64,000 nucleotides of DNA, taken from the NCBI RefSeq assembly GCF_020171805.1, contig NZ_JAIVAF010000001.1:62001-126000 (forward strand), given 5' to 3'. Shown here in pieces: positions 52,621 to 61,427 of this stretch. Under the pieces are notes generated by a model, which ran no database searches, was not told the origin of the DNA, and saw only the letters and a list, made by a program, of their open reading frames with translations. The position numbers were made by a program, and so were the translations under genes. Positions within the stretch are counted from its first letter, which is position 1. Every line of letters starts with the position of its first letter. The DNA is from Guptibacillus algicola. Lineage in GTDB: Bacteria > Bacillota > Bacilli > Bacillales > Guptibacillaceae.

Positions 52621-53635
52621 GAACGTTAAGCTCCTTTCCATTCAGCAATGCTAGTTGTTTACTCGCATCTCCACTCTCAACTGCTTTTCTAGCAATACGA
52701 ACGCCTTCTGCAATCGACTCGCATACTCCTGCAAGATAAAGAGCGGCACCAGCATTATATAGAACGATTCCACTACTCGCTTTGTTTGCTTTATTATCAA
52801 ATATATCGGAAATGATCTTAGCGCTCTCTCTCGCGGTCTCGACTTTAAGTTCATTTGAATGGTGTGACTCTAAACCAACCTCTTCAGGAGTTAATCGATA
52901 CGTATCGATCTCACCATCTCTTAATTCCACAAAATCGGTATATGTGCTGATCGAGCATTCATCCATTCCCTCTCCTCCAGTGACGAGAAGAGCTCTCTTC
53001 GTACCAAGTCTCTTTAGCGCTTCAGCCATCTTCAGTGCTTTCTCATGAGAGTAGACACCGATCAATTGCGATTGACTTCCAGCAGGATTAGCTAATGGTC
53101 CAAGACTATTAAACACAGTTCGAAAACCGACCGCTTTCCTAGCATTCACCGCATGCTTCATAGCGACGTGGTAGTTTGGCGCAAATAGAAAACACATGTT
53201 TTTCTCTCTTAACACGTCAACTGCTAAGTTTCTTGAAGATTGCGTCGGAATCCCCAATTCGTCTAATACGTCCGCACTTCCACTTTTTGATGAAACCGCT
53301 CGATTTCCGTGCTTCGCTACTTTAACTCCCTGGCTCGATACCAATATCGCTGCTGCAGTCGAGATATTGAAGGTTGACTGTCCATCTCCGCCAGTTCCGC
53401 ATGTATCGATTAGTGGGAGACCTCCGTGATCAAGCTGTAGCACATGGTTCCTTAGCGAACGAACAAAGCCCGTCAGCTCGTCAACTGTCTCTCCCCTCAC
53501 TTCTAATAATGTTAGGAAGCTAGCAATCTGTGCATCATCCACTTGACCTTCCATAATGAAATCCATCATTTTCTCTGCTGTTCCCTCAGATAGTGTTGAT
53601 CCATTTACCATATCTTTTAGTTGTTGTTTAAACAT
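52613..53635 (-). CDS. trpD: Anthranilate phosphoribosyltransferase
   Basis: 340 residues. Moves phosphoribose from PRPP to anthranilate. Seen: the glycine-rich PRPP loop DTCGTGGDGQSTFNIST near 78-94, AKHGNRAVSSKSGSADVLDELG near 105-126, and a later metal site GMDECS near 222. Overlaps trpE by 8 bp. Confidence 0.97.
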   Translation of the reverse strand: MFKQQLKDMVNGSTLSEGTAEKMMDFIMEGQVDDAQIASFLTLLEVRGETVDELTGFVRSLRNHVLQLDHGGLPLIDTCGTGGDGQSTFNISTAAAILVSSQGVKVAKHGNRAVSSKSGSADVLDELGIPTQSSRNLAVDVLREKNMCFLFAPNYHVAMKHAVNARKAVGFRTVFNSLGPLANPAGSQSQLIGVYSHEKALKMAEALKRLGTKRALLVTGGEGMDECSISTYTDFVELRDGEIDTYRLTPEEVGLESHHSNELKVETARESAKIISDIFDNKANKASSGIVLYNAGAALYLAGVCESIAEGVRIARKAVESGDASKQLALLNGKELNVHA

Positions 53636-55139
53636 TGAGCTGCTCTTCCCTTCTATAAAAAATGGCTTCCGCTACCTGAATCGCTTTTATAAGAGCACTC
53701 GCCTTATTTCGTGTTTCTTCCCATTCTTTTTCGGGTACCGAATCTGCTACAACTCCCGCTCCTGCTTGTATATAGGCTTTTCCGTCTCTCACGACCATCG
53801 TTCGAATCGCAATACAAGAGTCGATATTGCCATCGAAGCCAATATAACCGATCGCCCCAGAGTAGATCGATCTAGGAGTTGGCTCAAGGTCCCTAAGAAT
53901 TTGCATCGCTCTTATTTTCGGAGCACCCGATACGGTTCCTGCAGGGAACGAAGCGATAACAGCATCAAGGCTCGTAACTGAAGGAGATAACACCCCTGTG
54001 ACTCGAGAAACAATATGCATAACATGTGAAAAACGGCCGATTTCCATCAATTGAGGTATTGAGATACTCCCATATTCTGATACTCTCCCGACATCATTTC
54101 TTGCAAGATCTACAAGCATATAGTGCTCCGCTCGTTCTTTCTCATCTGCTAACAGTTCATTTTCAAGAGAGAGATCTTCTGATTCCGTTTTCCCTCGTTT
54201 TCTAGTCCCAGCGATTGGATCGATTTCAACCGTTCCATCTCGCACTTGTACAAGTTTTTCAGGTGAACTCCCGATAATCTCAACATCATCCATCTTTAGG
54301 TAGAACATGTAAGGTGAAGGGTTAATTATTCTTAATACACGGTAAAGGTCCAATCCTTCAACAGAAATATCTTTCTCGAACCGTTGAGAAAGGACTGTTT
54401 GAAACACGTCTCCTTCGAGGATATATTGTTTTATTTTTTCTACATCAGCTAAGAACTTCTCTTTTGGATAATTAGATGTCACTTGAGAGAAATCCACTTC
54501 GTCGTCCATATTATCTGGAATGTAAAGCGCATTATTTTGAACAGGAACCGCTGCTAACTCAGCAAGTTCATCTATGACATGGATGCCATACTGGTATGTT
54601 TCTTTAAGGTGCTCACCCTCATTTATTCTTGCATTATGACTAACGGTAAGACGTTTAAGGTGATGATCATAGATCAAAAGATTTTCACAAACATGCAAAT
54701 GATAGAGAGGGAAATCTTTATCTCGTTTCGGATGTTCAGGTACCTTCTCAAATTGACTAATCGAATCATAGCCAATATAGCCAACCGCTCCACCATAGAA
54801 TGGGAAATCTGAATCGATTGTTTTAGGGTTCATTAATTGGAAAAGGGCTTCTACACCTGTTTGAAATGCCTGTCTCGTTAATACGCTTTTTCCTTCGGTA
54901 TCAATAACTGAGAAAACGCCACGTCGTTCGACAAGTGAATAGATTGGATCTGTTCCAATAAATGAATACCTTGACCACTTCGATTCCTGGTCACTACTTT
55001 CTAATAAGAAACTTGCGCGCTCACCTAAATTTTGAAAAATTTGGATTGGGGTTGTCGTATCCATAAAATACGATTTCATTAGTGGGATGGTCCGATAAGT
55101 TGCTGCATCCTTTTTAAAAGAAGAAAATTCTGTGGTCAA
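53628..55139 (-). CDS. trpE: Anthranilate synthase component I
   Basis: 503 residues. Makes anthranilate from chorismate; needs a glutamine amidotransferase partner (TrpG/PabA), which is not encoded here. Seen: a tryptophan-binding N-terminal region with LLESSDQESKWSRYSFIG near 45, then the catalytic MST domain with GDVFQTVLSQRFEK near 250, IDPIAGTRKRGK near 310, DLARNDVGRVSEYG near 350 and the helix PAGTVSGAPKIRAMQIL near 410. TTG 55139 has GGAGGAGTGA 5 nt upstream, inside a hairpin; GTG 55148 is an alternative. It is preceded by the TRAP attenuator. Confidence 0.97.
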   Translation of the reverse strand: MTTEFSSFKKDAATYRTIPLMKSYFMDTTTPIQIFQNLGERASFLLESSDQESKWSRYSFIGTDPIYSLVERRGVFSVIDTEGKSVLTRQAFQTGVEALFQLMNPKTIDSDFPFYGGAVGYIGYDSISQFEKVPEHPKRDKDFPLYHLHVCENLLIYDHHLKRLTVSHNARINEGEHLKETYQYGIHVIDELAELAAVPVQNNALYIPDNMDDEVDFSQVTSNYPKEKFLADVEKIKQYILEGDVFQTVLSQRFEKDISVEGLDLYRVLRIINPSPYMFYLKMDDVEIIGSSPEKLVQVRDGTVEIDPIAGTRKRGKTESEDLSLENELLADEKERAEHYMLVDLARNDVGRVSEYGSISIPQLMEIGRFSHVMHIVSRVTGVLSPSVTSLDAVIASFPAGTVSGAPKIRAMQILRDLEPTPRSIYSGAIGYIGFDGNIDSCIAIRTMVVRDGKAYIQAGAGVVADSVPEKEWEETRNKASALIKAIQVAEAIFYRREEQLNV

Positions 55140-55150
55140 CTTTCTCACTC

Positions 55151-55169
55151 CTCCATTAGTGTAATGGAG
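55151..55169 (-). promoter_or_regulatory. Shine-Dalgarno hairpin before trpE
   Basis: A perfect 8-bp stem (CTCCATTA with TAATGGAG) with a 3-nt loop; the 3' arm contains the first GGAG of the trpE ribosome site. In B. subtilis TRAP binding promotes such an SD-blocking structure. Confidence 0.65.
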
Positions 55170-55261
55170 AATGGAAAAGTCGAGTAATAAGAGGATTTAT
55201 ATTGGAGGTATGCCAAATAACAGACAAGTTGTCTGAATACTCACATACCTAAAAAGGGTAT

Positions 55262-55289
55262 AGAAAACCCCCTGAATGTCTCAGGGGGT
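55262..55289 (-). terminator. trp attenuator terminator
   Basis: ACCCCCTGA pairs with TCAGGGGGT (5-nt loop), followed by TTTTC on the minus strand. The 5' arm CCCCCTGAG can alternatively pair with CTTAGAGGG of the TRAP site (8 of 9 positions), forming the antiterminator. Confidence 0.92.
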
Positions 55290-55307
55290 GTGAATAGACG
55301 TATCCCT

Positions 55308-55354
55308 CTAAGCTCTCCTCAACTCAACTATCCTATTCTCTACTATCTCAGCTC
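55308..55354 (-). promoter_or_regulatory. TRAP binding site in the trpE leader
   Basis: Ten consecutive GAG/TAG triplets read on the minus strand, nine gaps of which eight are 2 nt and one is 1 nt: GAG, GAG, TAG, GAG, TAG, TAG, GAG, GAG, GAG, TAG. The B. subtilis trp leader has eleven such triplets, one per TRAP subunit. When tryptophan-loaded TRAP binds, the antiterminator is blocked and the terminator forms. Confidence 0.92.
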
Positions 55355-55393
55355 GTTCATTCTAATTCGTTCTTCTCTTCTAAACTTACATAC

Positions 55394-55422
55394 ATACTAG
55401 TATGGTCGTACTTATTTGTCAA
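55394..55422 (-). promoter_or_regulatory. Sigma-A promoter of trpEDCFBA
   Basis: Minus-strand TTGACA (55417-55422), a 17-nt spacer and TAGTAT (55394-55399). It overlaps the last codon of aroH and gives a leader of about 250 nt with the attenuator. Confidence 0.82.
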
Positions 55423-55781
55423 CTAACGAGATCTGGGCGTAATGATACAGCTTTCTCTAAATAAATATGTTGTATCTGATCCTGATTGATCTCTGTGTTT
55501 ACCGTCATAAGGACACGGATACATGATGGCAGTGCTCCTTCGACTGCTATTTCAGAAGAACAGAGTAAAGGTACGTGCATCCATCCTTTTAATGAACGAA
55601 CAGCTTCAGCCGGAAAAACAGCATTCAGGTCATTCGTCATCGTAAATTGGATGGAAGTAACATACTCTGGATTCACATTGTTTTGTTCAATCATTTGAAG
55701 CAATAACTCCTCAGTTGCCTGAAGAATTTCATCTTTCTCATTGTTTTCAACCGTTGTTGCACCCCTAATTCCTCTAAGCAC
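55419..55781 (-). CDS. aroH: Chorismate mutase AroH
   Basis: 120 residues, the trimeric AroH type. Rearranges chorismate to prephenate for Phe/Tyr. Seen: [18 protein letters not shown] at the start (Arg-7 and the ATT segment of the active site), [17 protein letters not shown] near 48-64, and [13 protein letters not shown] near 86-98 with the active-site Cys/Arg. It follows aroB by 3 bp. Confidence 0.96.
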   Translation of the reverse strand: MLRGIRGATTVENNEKDEILQATEELLLQMIEQNNVNPEYVTSIQFTMTNDLNAVFPAEAVRSLKGWMHVPLLCSSEIAVEGALPSCIRVLMTVNTEINQDQIQHIYLEKAVSLRPDLVS

Positions 55782-55784
55782 CCT

Positions 55785-56861
55785 TTAGCTTCCCCCTTCA
55801 AAACAAGATTCGAGCAGCTCCATAGCCAAGCTCTCATCGATTGTGACTCGTTGTGGGTCACCGATTTCTTTCAGAAGAACAAATGACAAGGTTTGATTCT
55901 CTGCTTTTTTATCTTTTTTCATTCGCTTTATAAGCCGTTCAGGTTGTAACGTCTTTGGAATGCTAGTCGGAAGGCCGACCTGTGAAAACCAGTTCTCTAT
56001 TTCATGGATACGAAAATCTGATGAATAATATGCTTCACTCATTTTCAAAGCATAGATCATTCCGATGGCAACTGCCTCACCATGTGTGATAACACCAAAC
56101 CCTTGCTCAGCCTCGATCGCATGACCGAGCGTATGGCCAAAGTTGAGATAGGCTCTAATGCCCTTCTCTCTTTCATCTTCTTTTACAATGTTCCCTTTAA
56201 TACTGATACCTTTTTTTATAATATATTGAAGCTCGTCATCGGTATAAGCTTCTACTCGCTTTTCCAGACTCATGAGCCAATTTAGAAAGTCTTCATCGTG
56301 GATGAAGGCATGCTTAATCACTTCACTGAATCCTGATCGCCACTCTTTGTTAGGTAACGTACGAAGGAAGTTCACATCATAAATCACCGCTGCTGGTTGA
56401 TGAAAAGCTCCGATAAGGTTTTTGCCATATTCATGATTGATCCCCGTTTTCCCTCCTACACTTGAATCGTGTGCAAGAAGCGTCGTCGGAACCTGGATAA
56501 AGTCTATTCCTCTCATATAGGTAGCTGCTGCAAAACCCGCTAAATCTCCTACAACCCCTCCTCCAAGAGCGATCACACAAGATTTTCGATCAAGTTCTGC
56601 TTCAAGCATCGCTGTTAAGCATTTCCCGTACTCTTCCATAGACTTTGATTTCTCACCTGTCGGGATCACATGGACTGATATGTCTTTCTCGACACCCATA
56701 AAAGAAGAGAGATAGTGTTCAGACACCGTTTCATCAGTGATTAAGAAATACTTGGAATACGATTGAAACTGATCGATAAGCTTTCGCCAACTATCACTTA
56801 TCCCTACCCCAATATAAACTGGGTAGCTCCTGTCAGTCGTATCGATCATCATAGATTCCAT
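55785..56861 (-). CDS. aroB: 3-dehydroquinate synthase
   Basis: 358 residues. NAD- and metal-dependent cyclisation of DAHP. Seen: GGGVVGDLAGFAAATYMRGIDFIQVPTTLLAHDSSVGGKTGIN at about 98-140 (nucleotide and metal region), the metal Glu in SEVIKHAFI near 184, and NFGHTLGHAIEAE near 242 with metal His. ATG 56861 follows AGGAG at 9 nt. Between aroC and aroH. Confidence 0.97.
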   Translation of the reverse strand: MESMMIDTTDRSYPVYIGVGISDSWRKLIDQFQSYSKYFLITDETVSEHYLSSFMGVEKDISVHVIPTGEKSKSMEEYGKCLTAMLEAELDRKSCVIALGGGVVGDLAGFAAATYMRGIDFIQVPTTLLAHDSSVGGKTGINHEYGKNLIGAFHQPAAVIYDVNFLRTLPNKEWRSGFSEVIKHAFIHDEDFLNWLMSLEKRVEAYTDDELQYIIKKGISIKGNIVKEDEREKGIRAYLNFGHTLGHAIEAEQGFGVITHGEAVAIGMIYALKMSEAYYSSDFRIHEIENWFSQVGLPTSIPKTLQPERLIKRMKKDKKAENQTLSFVLLKEIGDPQRVTIDESLAMELLESCFEGGS

Positions 56862-56864
56862 GTT

Positions 56865-58037
56865 TTAAAACTCCTGACTATATGATTTGTATTGACTGAG
56901 GTTGCTCGCAATCTCTTCAATACGATCATGTCCAAACTTATCGAGTAATGATGTGGCAATTTCCCAAGCAACAACGCTCTCAGCTACTACACTAGCTGCA
57001 GGAACGGCGCAGCTATCTGAGCGTTCGATACTCGCAGAAAAAGGTTCTTTCGTATCGATGTCAACGCTTTGAAGCGGCTTGTACAATGTTGGGATGGGCT
57101 TCATAACACCTTTCACAACGATCGGCATACCTGTTGTCATACCGCCCTCAAACCCACCTAGACGGTTCGTTTTGCGAGTGTAGCCATCTTCTTTCGACCA
57201 TTCTATTTCATCATGAACTTCACTTCCTGGAATTTTAGCAGCTTCAAACCCGATCCCAAACTCCACGCCTTTGAACGCATTGATGCTTACAATTGCAGCA
57301 GCGATTTTCGAATCGAGTTTTCGATCAAACTGAACGTGACTTCCGAGTCCGATAGGCACTCCTTCAACGACAACTTCAACGATACCACCGATCGAATCTC
57401 CATTACTCTTAGCATCGTCGATTGCTTTCATCATTTTCTCAGCGGCTTGCTCATCAAGACTACGAACGGGTGATTCTTCTGACACACGCTGCATTTCCTC
57501 GAGCGTCATGCCACCATTGTAATTACTTTCGATTCCACCGATCATACGCACATGGCCTGCTACGTTAATTCCAAGTGTTTTTAATAGTTTCTTAGCTACT
57601 GCCCCTGCAGCAACACGAACTGTCGTTTCACGCGCTGATGAACGTTCAAGAACGTTACGCATATCTCTATGTCCGTATTTAATAGCACCATTAAGATCTG
57701 CATGTCCTGGTCTTGGACGTGAGATTTGACGTTTCATGTTCTTTTCCTGAGATTCTGTCAGTGGCTCAGCACCCATATAGTTCTTCCAGTGTGTCCAGTC
57801 TTTATTCTCAACGACAAGAGTGATGGGTGCCCCCGTCGTTTTCCCGTGACGAACCCCACTCAATATTTGAGCGCGATCCTTTTCAATCTGCATTCTTCGT
57901 CCTCGACCATAACCTAACTGTCTTCTCGCTAGTTCGTTATCTATATCCTCTGCCAGAAGTTCTAATCCTGCAGGAACACCTTCTAAAATCGTTGTTAATT
58001 GTGGCCCGTGTGATTCTCCTGCTGTTAAGTATCTCAT
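56865..58037 (-). CDS. aroC: Chorismate synthase
   Basis: 390 residues (called aroF in B. subtilis). FMN-dependent anti-elimination of EPSP to chorismate. Seen: [19 protein letters not shown] near 7, [12 protein letters not shown] near 43, [33 protein letters not shown] near 110-142, and [13 protein letters not shown] near 340. ATG 58037 follows GGAGGAG. First gene of the aro part of the supraoperon; cheR, its usual upstream neighbour, is missing. Confidence 0.97.
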   Translation of the reverse strand: MRYLTAGESHGPQLTTILEGVPAGLELLAEDIDNELARRQLGYGRGRRMQIEKDRAQILSGVRHGKTTGAPITLVVENKDWTHWKNYMGAEPLTESQEKNMKRQISRPRPGHADLNGAIKYGHRDMRNVLERSSARETTVRVAAGAVAKKLLKTLGINVAGHVRMIGGIESNYNGGMTLEEMQRVSEESPVRSLDEQAAEKMMKAIDDAKSNGDSIGGIVEVVVEGVPIGLGSHVQFDRKLDSKIAAAIVSINAFKGVEFGIGFEAAKIPGSEVHDEIEWSKEDGYTRKTNRLGGFEGGMTTGMPIVVKGVMKPIPTLYKPLQSVDIDTKEPFSASIERSDSCAVPAASVVAESVVAWEIATSLLDKFGHDRIEEIASNLSQYKSYSQEF

Positions 58038-58075
58038 CCTATCTCCTCCAATACACTTTGGCGCTTTTACGTACT

Positions 58076-58105
58076 ACTATATCATAATGAAAAACATCCG
58101 TGTAA
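58076..58105 (-). promoter_or_regulatory. Probable sigma-A promoter of aroC
   Basis: Minus-strand TTACAC (58100-58105), an 18-nt spacer and TATAGT (58076-58081). Confidence 0.5.
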
Positions 58106-58385
58106 TGATTTTTTCTATTCAGACATCATAAATTCCTATATAACAAAATAGATACATCATCCTATTGATGCCCATTACCTACTTTTCGTACTGTTAAAAC
58201 AATGTTTTTCTACTTTCATACCTATTTTGACCTCCTAGAGGATTTGAAACACATTGTCATTAATTTCATAGATAAAAAAGTCATTTCAATTATTGAATCA
58301 CTCTCCTAACAAACATGCTTCAAATTGCCTCAATTGATTTTTTTCGCTAAAGTTAACAATATAGTAATGGTTAGGAAGTGATGCA
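58106..58385. other. AT-rich intergenic region between divergent aroC and amidase
   Basis: About 280 bases where B. subtilis would have cheR. I see only a possible plus-strand promoter for the amidase (TTGATT at 58334-58339, then CAATAT or TATAGT) and no remnant of cheR or structured RNA. Confidence 0.5.
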
Positions 58386-59804
58386 GTGGAAATTGTAGAC
58401 TTAAGTGCAATGGAAATGGCTAAGTTAATAGAGCAAAGAAAGATTTCTCCCGTCGATGTGGTGTCTGCTCATCTAGCGCGAATCAACAGCTTGAACAATG
58501 AATTGAATATGTTCGTATCGGTATTTGAGGAAGAAGCTCTAGAGGATGCGAAATCTGCGGAATACGCTATCATGAAAGGCGTAAGTACAGGGCCACTTCA
58601 TGGAGTTCCAATCGCATTGAAGGACCTCACTCCCGTCATAGGAAGAAGAACAACCTTTGGCTCTGAACTCTTTAACGATCATATACCCGTTCATGAACCA
58701 ACGATGGTAAAACGAATTAGACAATCTGGCGCTATTATCATAGGAAAAACAAATACACCAGAGTTTGGACATAAAGGAACGACTAGCAATCAAATCGTTG
58801 GTACTACGAAAAACCCCTGGAACAAAGCAATGACAGCCGGTGGTTCAAGTGGTGGATCTGGGGCAGCCGTTGCTAGTAAATGCGTACCGATTGCTGAAGG
58901 AAGCGATGGTGGAGGTTCAATACGAATTCCAGCGAGTTTCAACGGAATTTTAGGTCTTAAACCAACGTTTGGTCGAGTGCCATTCGATAGTTCACCTTTC
59001 AATAGATTTGGTACGACACAACCTTATGTTCACTACGGACCAATGAGCCGAACAGTGGAAGACTCAGCCACCCTTCTCTCAGTTATGGAGGGGTATGAAG
59101 CAAATGATCCCTACTCTGTACCGTTAGCTAAAGAAGATTTACTATCAGAAAGTAACAAAGGTATTAAAGGAATGACCTTTGCTTACACAAGGAATTATGG
59201 ATTATATGAATGTGAACCAGAAGTGAGTGATGTTATCGAAAAGATACTTCCTATATTGGAACACCATGGTGCTAAACTAGTAAAGATTCCAATTGATTTC
59301 GGGTTAGACTTAACCGAGTTGATCTCATTTTTTAATAAGATGTGGTTTGCAGGACTCGCAAGTGCTTACGGTAGTTTGTATGATCGCAATCCTAGCGATT
59401 TCAGTCCATCCGTAGCCTCAATGATAGAAGAAGGAAGAAAGATCAGCGCAGTGGAACTTCGGAAAACAGAAGAGCTCCGCACTGTAATCTGGAATAACCT
59501 ACAGCACATCTATCGTGAATTCGATTGCTTATTGTCTCCAGTACTTGGAGTTGCTGCTTTCAAACACGACATCGAAGGTCCAGAAAAAATTAACGGAAAG
59601 ACCTCCTCTCCAATCTCAGACTGGATGATGACACAGCTCTATAATTGTACAGGTCATCCAGCAGCATCTATCCCAGTAGGGTTTACACCGCAAGGGATGC
59701 CGATTGGACTTCAAGCTTCAGCGAGTAAATTTAATGATTCGATCTTACTTCGAATCGCAAAAGTATTAGAAAGTGAGCTCGGGGTCCATTCTCCTACGCT
59801 ATAA
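58386..59804 (+). CDS. Amidase-signature family hydrolase
   Basis: 472 residues, cytoplasmic. It hydrolyses an amide of unknown identity. The Ser-cisSer-Lys triad is complete: Lys about 79 in PIALKD, the cis-Ser in GGSSGGSGAA near 154, and the nucleophile Ser about 178 in EGSDGGGSIRIPAS, where the usual Thr of GSDTGGS is Gly. GatA is excluded because no GatC/GatB neighbours are present and the C-terminus differs. GTG 58386 is preceded by AGGAAGTGA. It is the only plus-strand gene between ndk and aroC and looks like a replacement of cheR. Confidence 0.88.
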   Translation: MEIVDLSAMEMAKLIEQRKISPVDVVSAHLARINSLNNELNMFVSVFEEEALEDAKSAEYAIMKGVSTGPLHGVPIALKDLTPVIGRRTTFGSELFNDHIPVHEPTMVKRIRQSGAIIIGKTNTPEFGHKGTTSNQIVGTTKNPWNKAMTAGGSSGGSGAAVASKCVPIAEGSDGGGSIRIPASFNGILGLKPTFGRVPFDSSPFNRFGTTQPYVHYGPMSRTVEDSATLLSVMEGYEANDPYSVPLAKEDLLSESNKGIKGMTFAYTRNYGLYECEPEVSDVIEKILPILEHHGAKLVKIPIDFGLDLTELISFFNKMWFAGLASAYGSLYDRNPSDFSPSVASMIEEGRKISAVELRKTEELRTVIWNNLQHIYREFDCLLSPVLGVAAFKHDIEGPEKINGKTSSPISDWMMTQLYNCTGHPAASIPVGFTPQGMPIGLQASASKFNDSILLRIAKVLESELGVHSPTL

Positions 59805-59805
59805 A

Positions 59806-59838
59806 AATAACCGACTGGACAAATGTCCAGTCGGTTAT
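59806..59838. terminator. Bidirectional terminator between amidase and ndk
   Basis: ATAACCGACTGGAC pairs with GTCCAGTCGGTTAT around AAAT; a perfect 14-bp stem. T-tracts are weak on both sides. Confidence 0.8.
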
Positions 59839-59867
59839 ATATAAGCGCTTTCATACGCTTGAAAAAA

Positions 59868-60311
59868 TTAAACCCATTTAGAAATGGTTTTTGAATACTC
59901 ATTCACTTCATTTTCATTGAAGAACAATGACATTTCACGCTCAGCGCTTTCAGGAGAGTCTGAACCATGAATTACGTTCATTCCTACCTGCACACCGAAG
60001 TCTCCGCGGATTGTTCCTGGAGCTGCGTCTTTAGGGTTCGTTGCTCCCATCATTGTACGAGCTGTTGAGATAACGTTCTCGCCTTCCCATACCATTGCAA
60101 AAACTGGTCCAGAAGTAATAAAGTCAACAAGCTCTCCAAAGAATGGGCGCTCTTTATGTTCACCATAGTGGTTTTCTGCAAGATCTTTTGAAACCGTCAT
60201 CAATTTTGCTCCAACAAGGTTAAAGCCTTTCTTTTCAAAACGAGATACGATTTCGCCAATAAGATTTCTCTGTACGCCGTCAGGCTTTACCATCAAAAAG
60301 GTTTTCTCCAT
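59868..60311 (-). CDS. ndk: Nucleoside diphosphate kinase
   Basis: 147 residues. Balances NTP/dNTP pools through a phospho-His. Seen: [17 protein letters not shown] at the start, [24 protein letters not shown] context near 88-108 and the catalytic His in [16 protein letters not shown] near 116. ATG 60311 follows GAGGAG. It has its own promoter, with a 24-bp perfect palindrome over the predicted start site. In B. subtilis it sits in the same place, between hepT and cheR/aroF. Confidence 0.97.
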   Translation of the reverse strand: MEKTFLMVKPDGVQRNLIGEIVSRFEKKGFNLVGAKLMTVSKDLAENHYGEHKERPFFGELVDFITSGPVFAMVWEGENVISTARTMMGATNPKDAAPGTIRGDFGVQVGMNVIHGSDSPESAEREMSLFFNENEVNEYSKTISKWV

Positions 60312-60345
60312 GTAAATCTCCTCACTTTCAACAAGTTATATGTAT

Positions 60346-60369
60346 AGGGCAGAAAGCGCTTTCTGCCCT
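60346..60369. promoter_or_regulatory. 24-bp perfect palindrome at the ndk promoter
   Basis: The arm AGGGCAGAAAGC is followed by its exact complement. Its centre AGAAAGCGCTTTCT matches 12 of 14 positions of the cre consensus. It begins 5 bp after the ndk -10 box and covers the predicted start of transcription. There is no T-run, so it is not a normal terminator for hepT. Confidence 0.55.
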
Positions 60370-60373
60370 CCAA

Positions 60374-60402
60374 ATTCTATCAAATTTTCGAAAAAATAAC
60401 AA
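60374..60402 (-). promoter_or_regulatory. Sigma-A promoter of ndk
   Basis: Minus-strand TTGTTA (60397-60402), a 17-nt spacer and TAGAAT (60374-60379). Confidence 0.65.
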
Positions 60403-60411
60403 CATTTACTT

Positions 60412-61383
60412 TTAATGTTTTCTTTTCCCTATGTATTCTGCAATTTGTTTCAGTGATGTTCTTGAAGAAGTAGATGGTAGATGTTCTAAAGCATGAAACG
60501 CTTTTTGGAGGTAGCAATCGCTAATCTCACGAGCAAATTCAATCCCTCCAGACGATTTCACGATCGAAAGAACTTGGTTCACTTCGTCTTGTGATACTGG
60601 TTTCTCCTCAGAGAATACGCTCATAATCTGACTCTTGTAGTTACTTTGCTTCATGGCAAATAGAACTGGCAACGTAATATTGCCTTGAAGAAGATCTCCT
60701 CCAGCAGGCTTCCCTAATTCTCTTTCTGTACCGGTGTAATCAAGAATATCATCTGTGATCTGATATGCCATACCAACATAATAACCAAACTGCTTTAGAT
60801 AACGCTGTTCTGTTTTAGAGGCACCAGCTGCTACGGCACCAAGTTCACAAGAAATAGATATCAATAATGCGGTCTTCCTTTTTATTCTACGGAAGTAATC
60901 TCTTACATTCTGATTCCAATTAAATTGGTCTTTAATTTGCTCAATTTCACCAATACACATTTCTAATATTGCGTTAGACAATATACTGTTCGCTTCTGGA
61001 TCTTCAAGTTCTGTTACAAGTTCAAGAGCTCGTGCGAATATATAGTCTCCCGTATACATCGCTACACGGTTGTCCCATTGTGCTTTAATGGTCTTAGCTC
61101 CTCTTCTCATTTCAGCATCGTCGATTACATCGTCGTGTACGAGAGACGCCATATGGATCAATTCCAGAGCAACCGCAACATTCTTCATCTTATCTAAATC
61201 ATAGTCTCCGAACTTTCCAGAAAGTAATACAAAAACTGGACGAATCCTCTTTCCTCCTGCTTTAAGAAGGTGGTTAGATGCATCTCTTAAAACTGGATGG
61301 TGAGCATTCACTGTTTGTTCGAGTTCTGATTCGATAAACGTTAAGTCTTTTTTTAATGAGGCATATATCGTTGTTAGTTTCAT
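60412..61383 (-). CDS. hepT: Heptaprenyl diphosphate synthase component II
   Basis: 323 residues, the catalytic trans-prenyltransferase subunit for the C35 side chain of menaquinone-7. Seen: GGKRIRPVFVLLSG near 47, the first Asp-rich motif HDDVIDDAEMRRG near 87, and the second DDILDYTG near 212. Works only with HepS. ATG 61383 is 5 nt after AGGTGG; GTG 61392 lies inside that site. Last of mtrB-hepS-menG-hepT. Confidence 0.96.
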   Translation of the reverse strand: MKLTTIYASLKKDLTFIESELEQTVNAHHPVLRDASNHLLKAGGKRIRPVFVLLSGKFGDYDLDKMKNVAVALELIHMASLVHDDVIDDAEMRRGAKTIKAQWDNRVAMYTGDYIFARALELVTELEDPEANSILSNAILEMCIGEIEQIKDQFNWNQNVRDYFRRIKRKTALLISISCELGAVAAGASKTEQRYLKQFGYYVGMAYQITDDILDYTGTERELGKPAGGDLLQGNITLPVLFAMKQSNYKSQIMSVFSEEKPVSQDEVNQVLSIVKSSGGIEFAREISDCYLQKAFHALEHLPSTSSRTSLKQIAEYIGKRKH

Positions 61384-61427
61384 GAGATCCACCTAACTGA
61401 TTTTCACAAATATCTTTAGTGTGTAAT

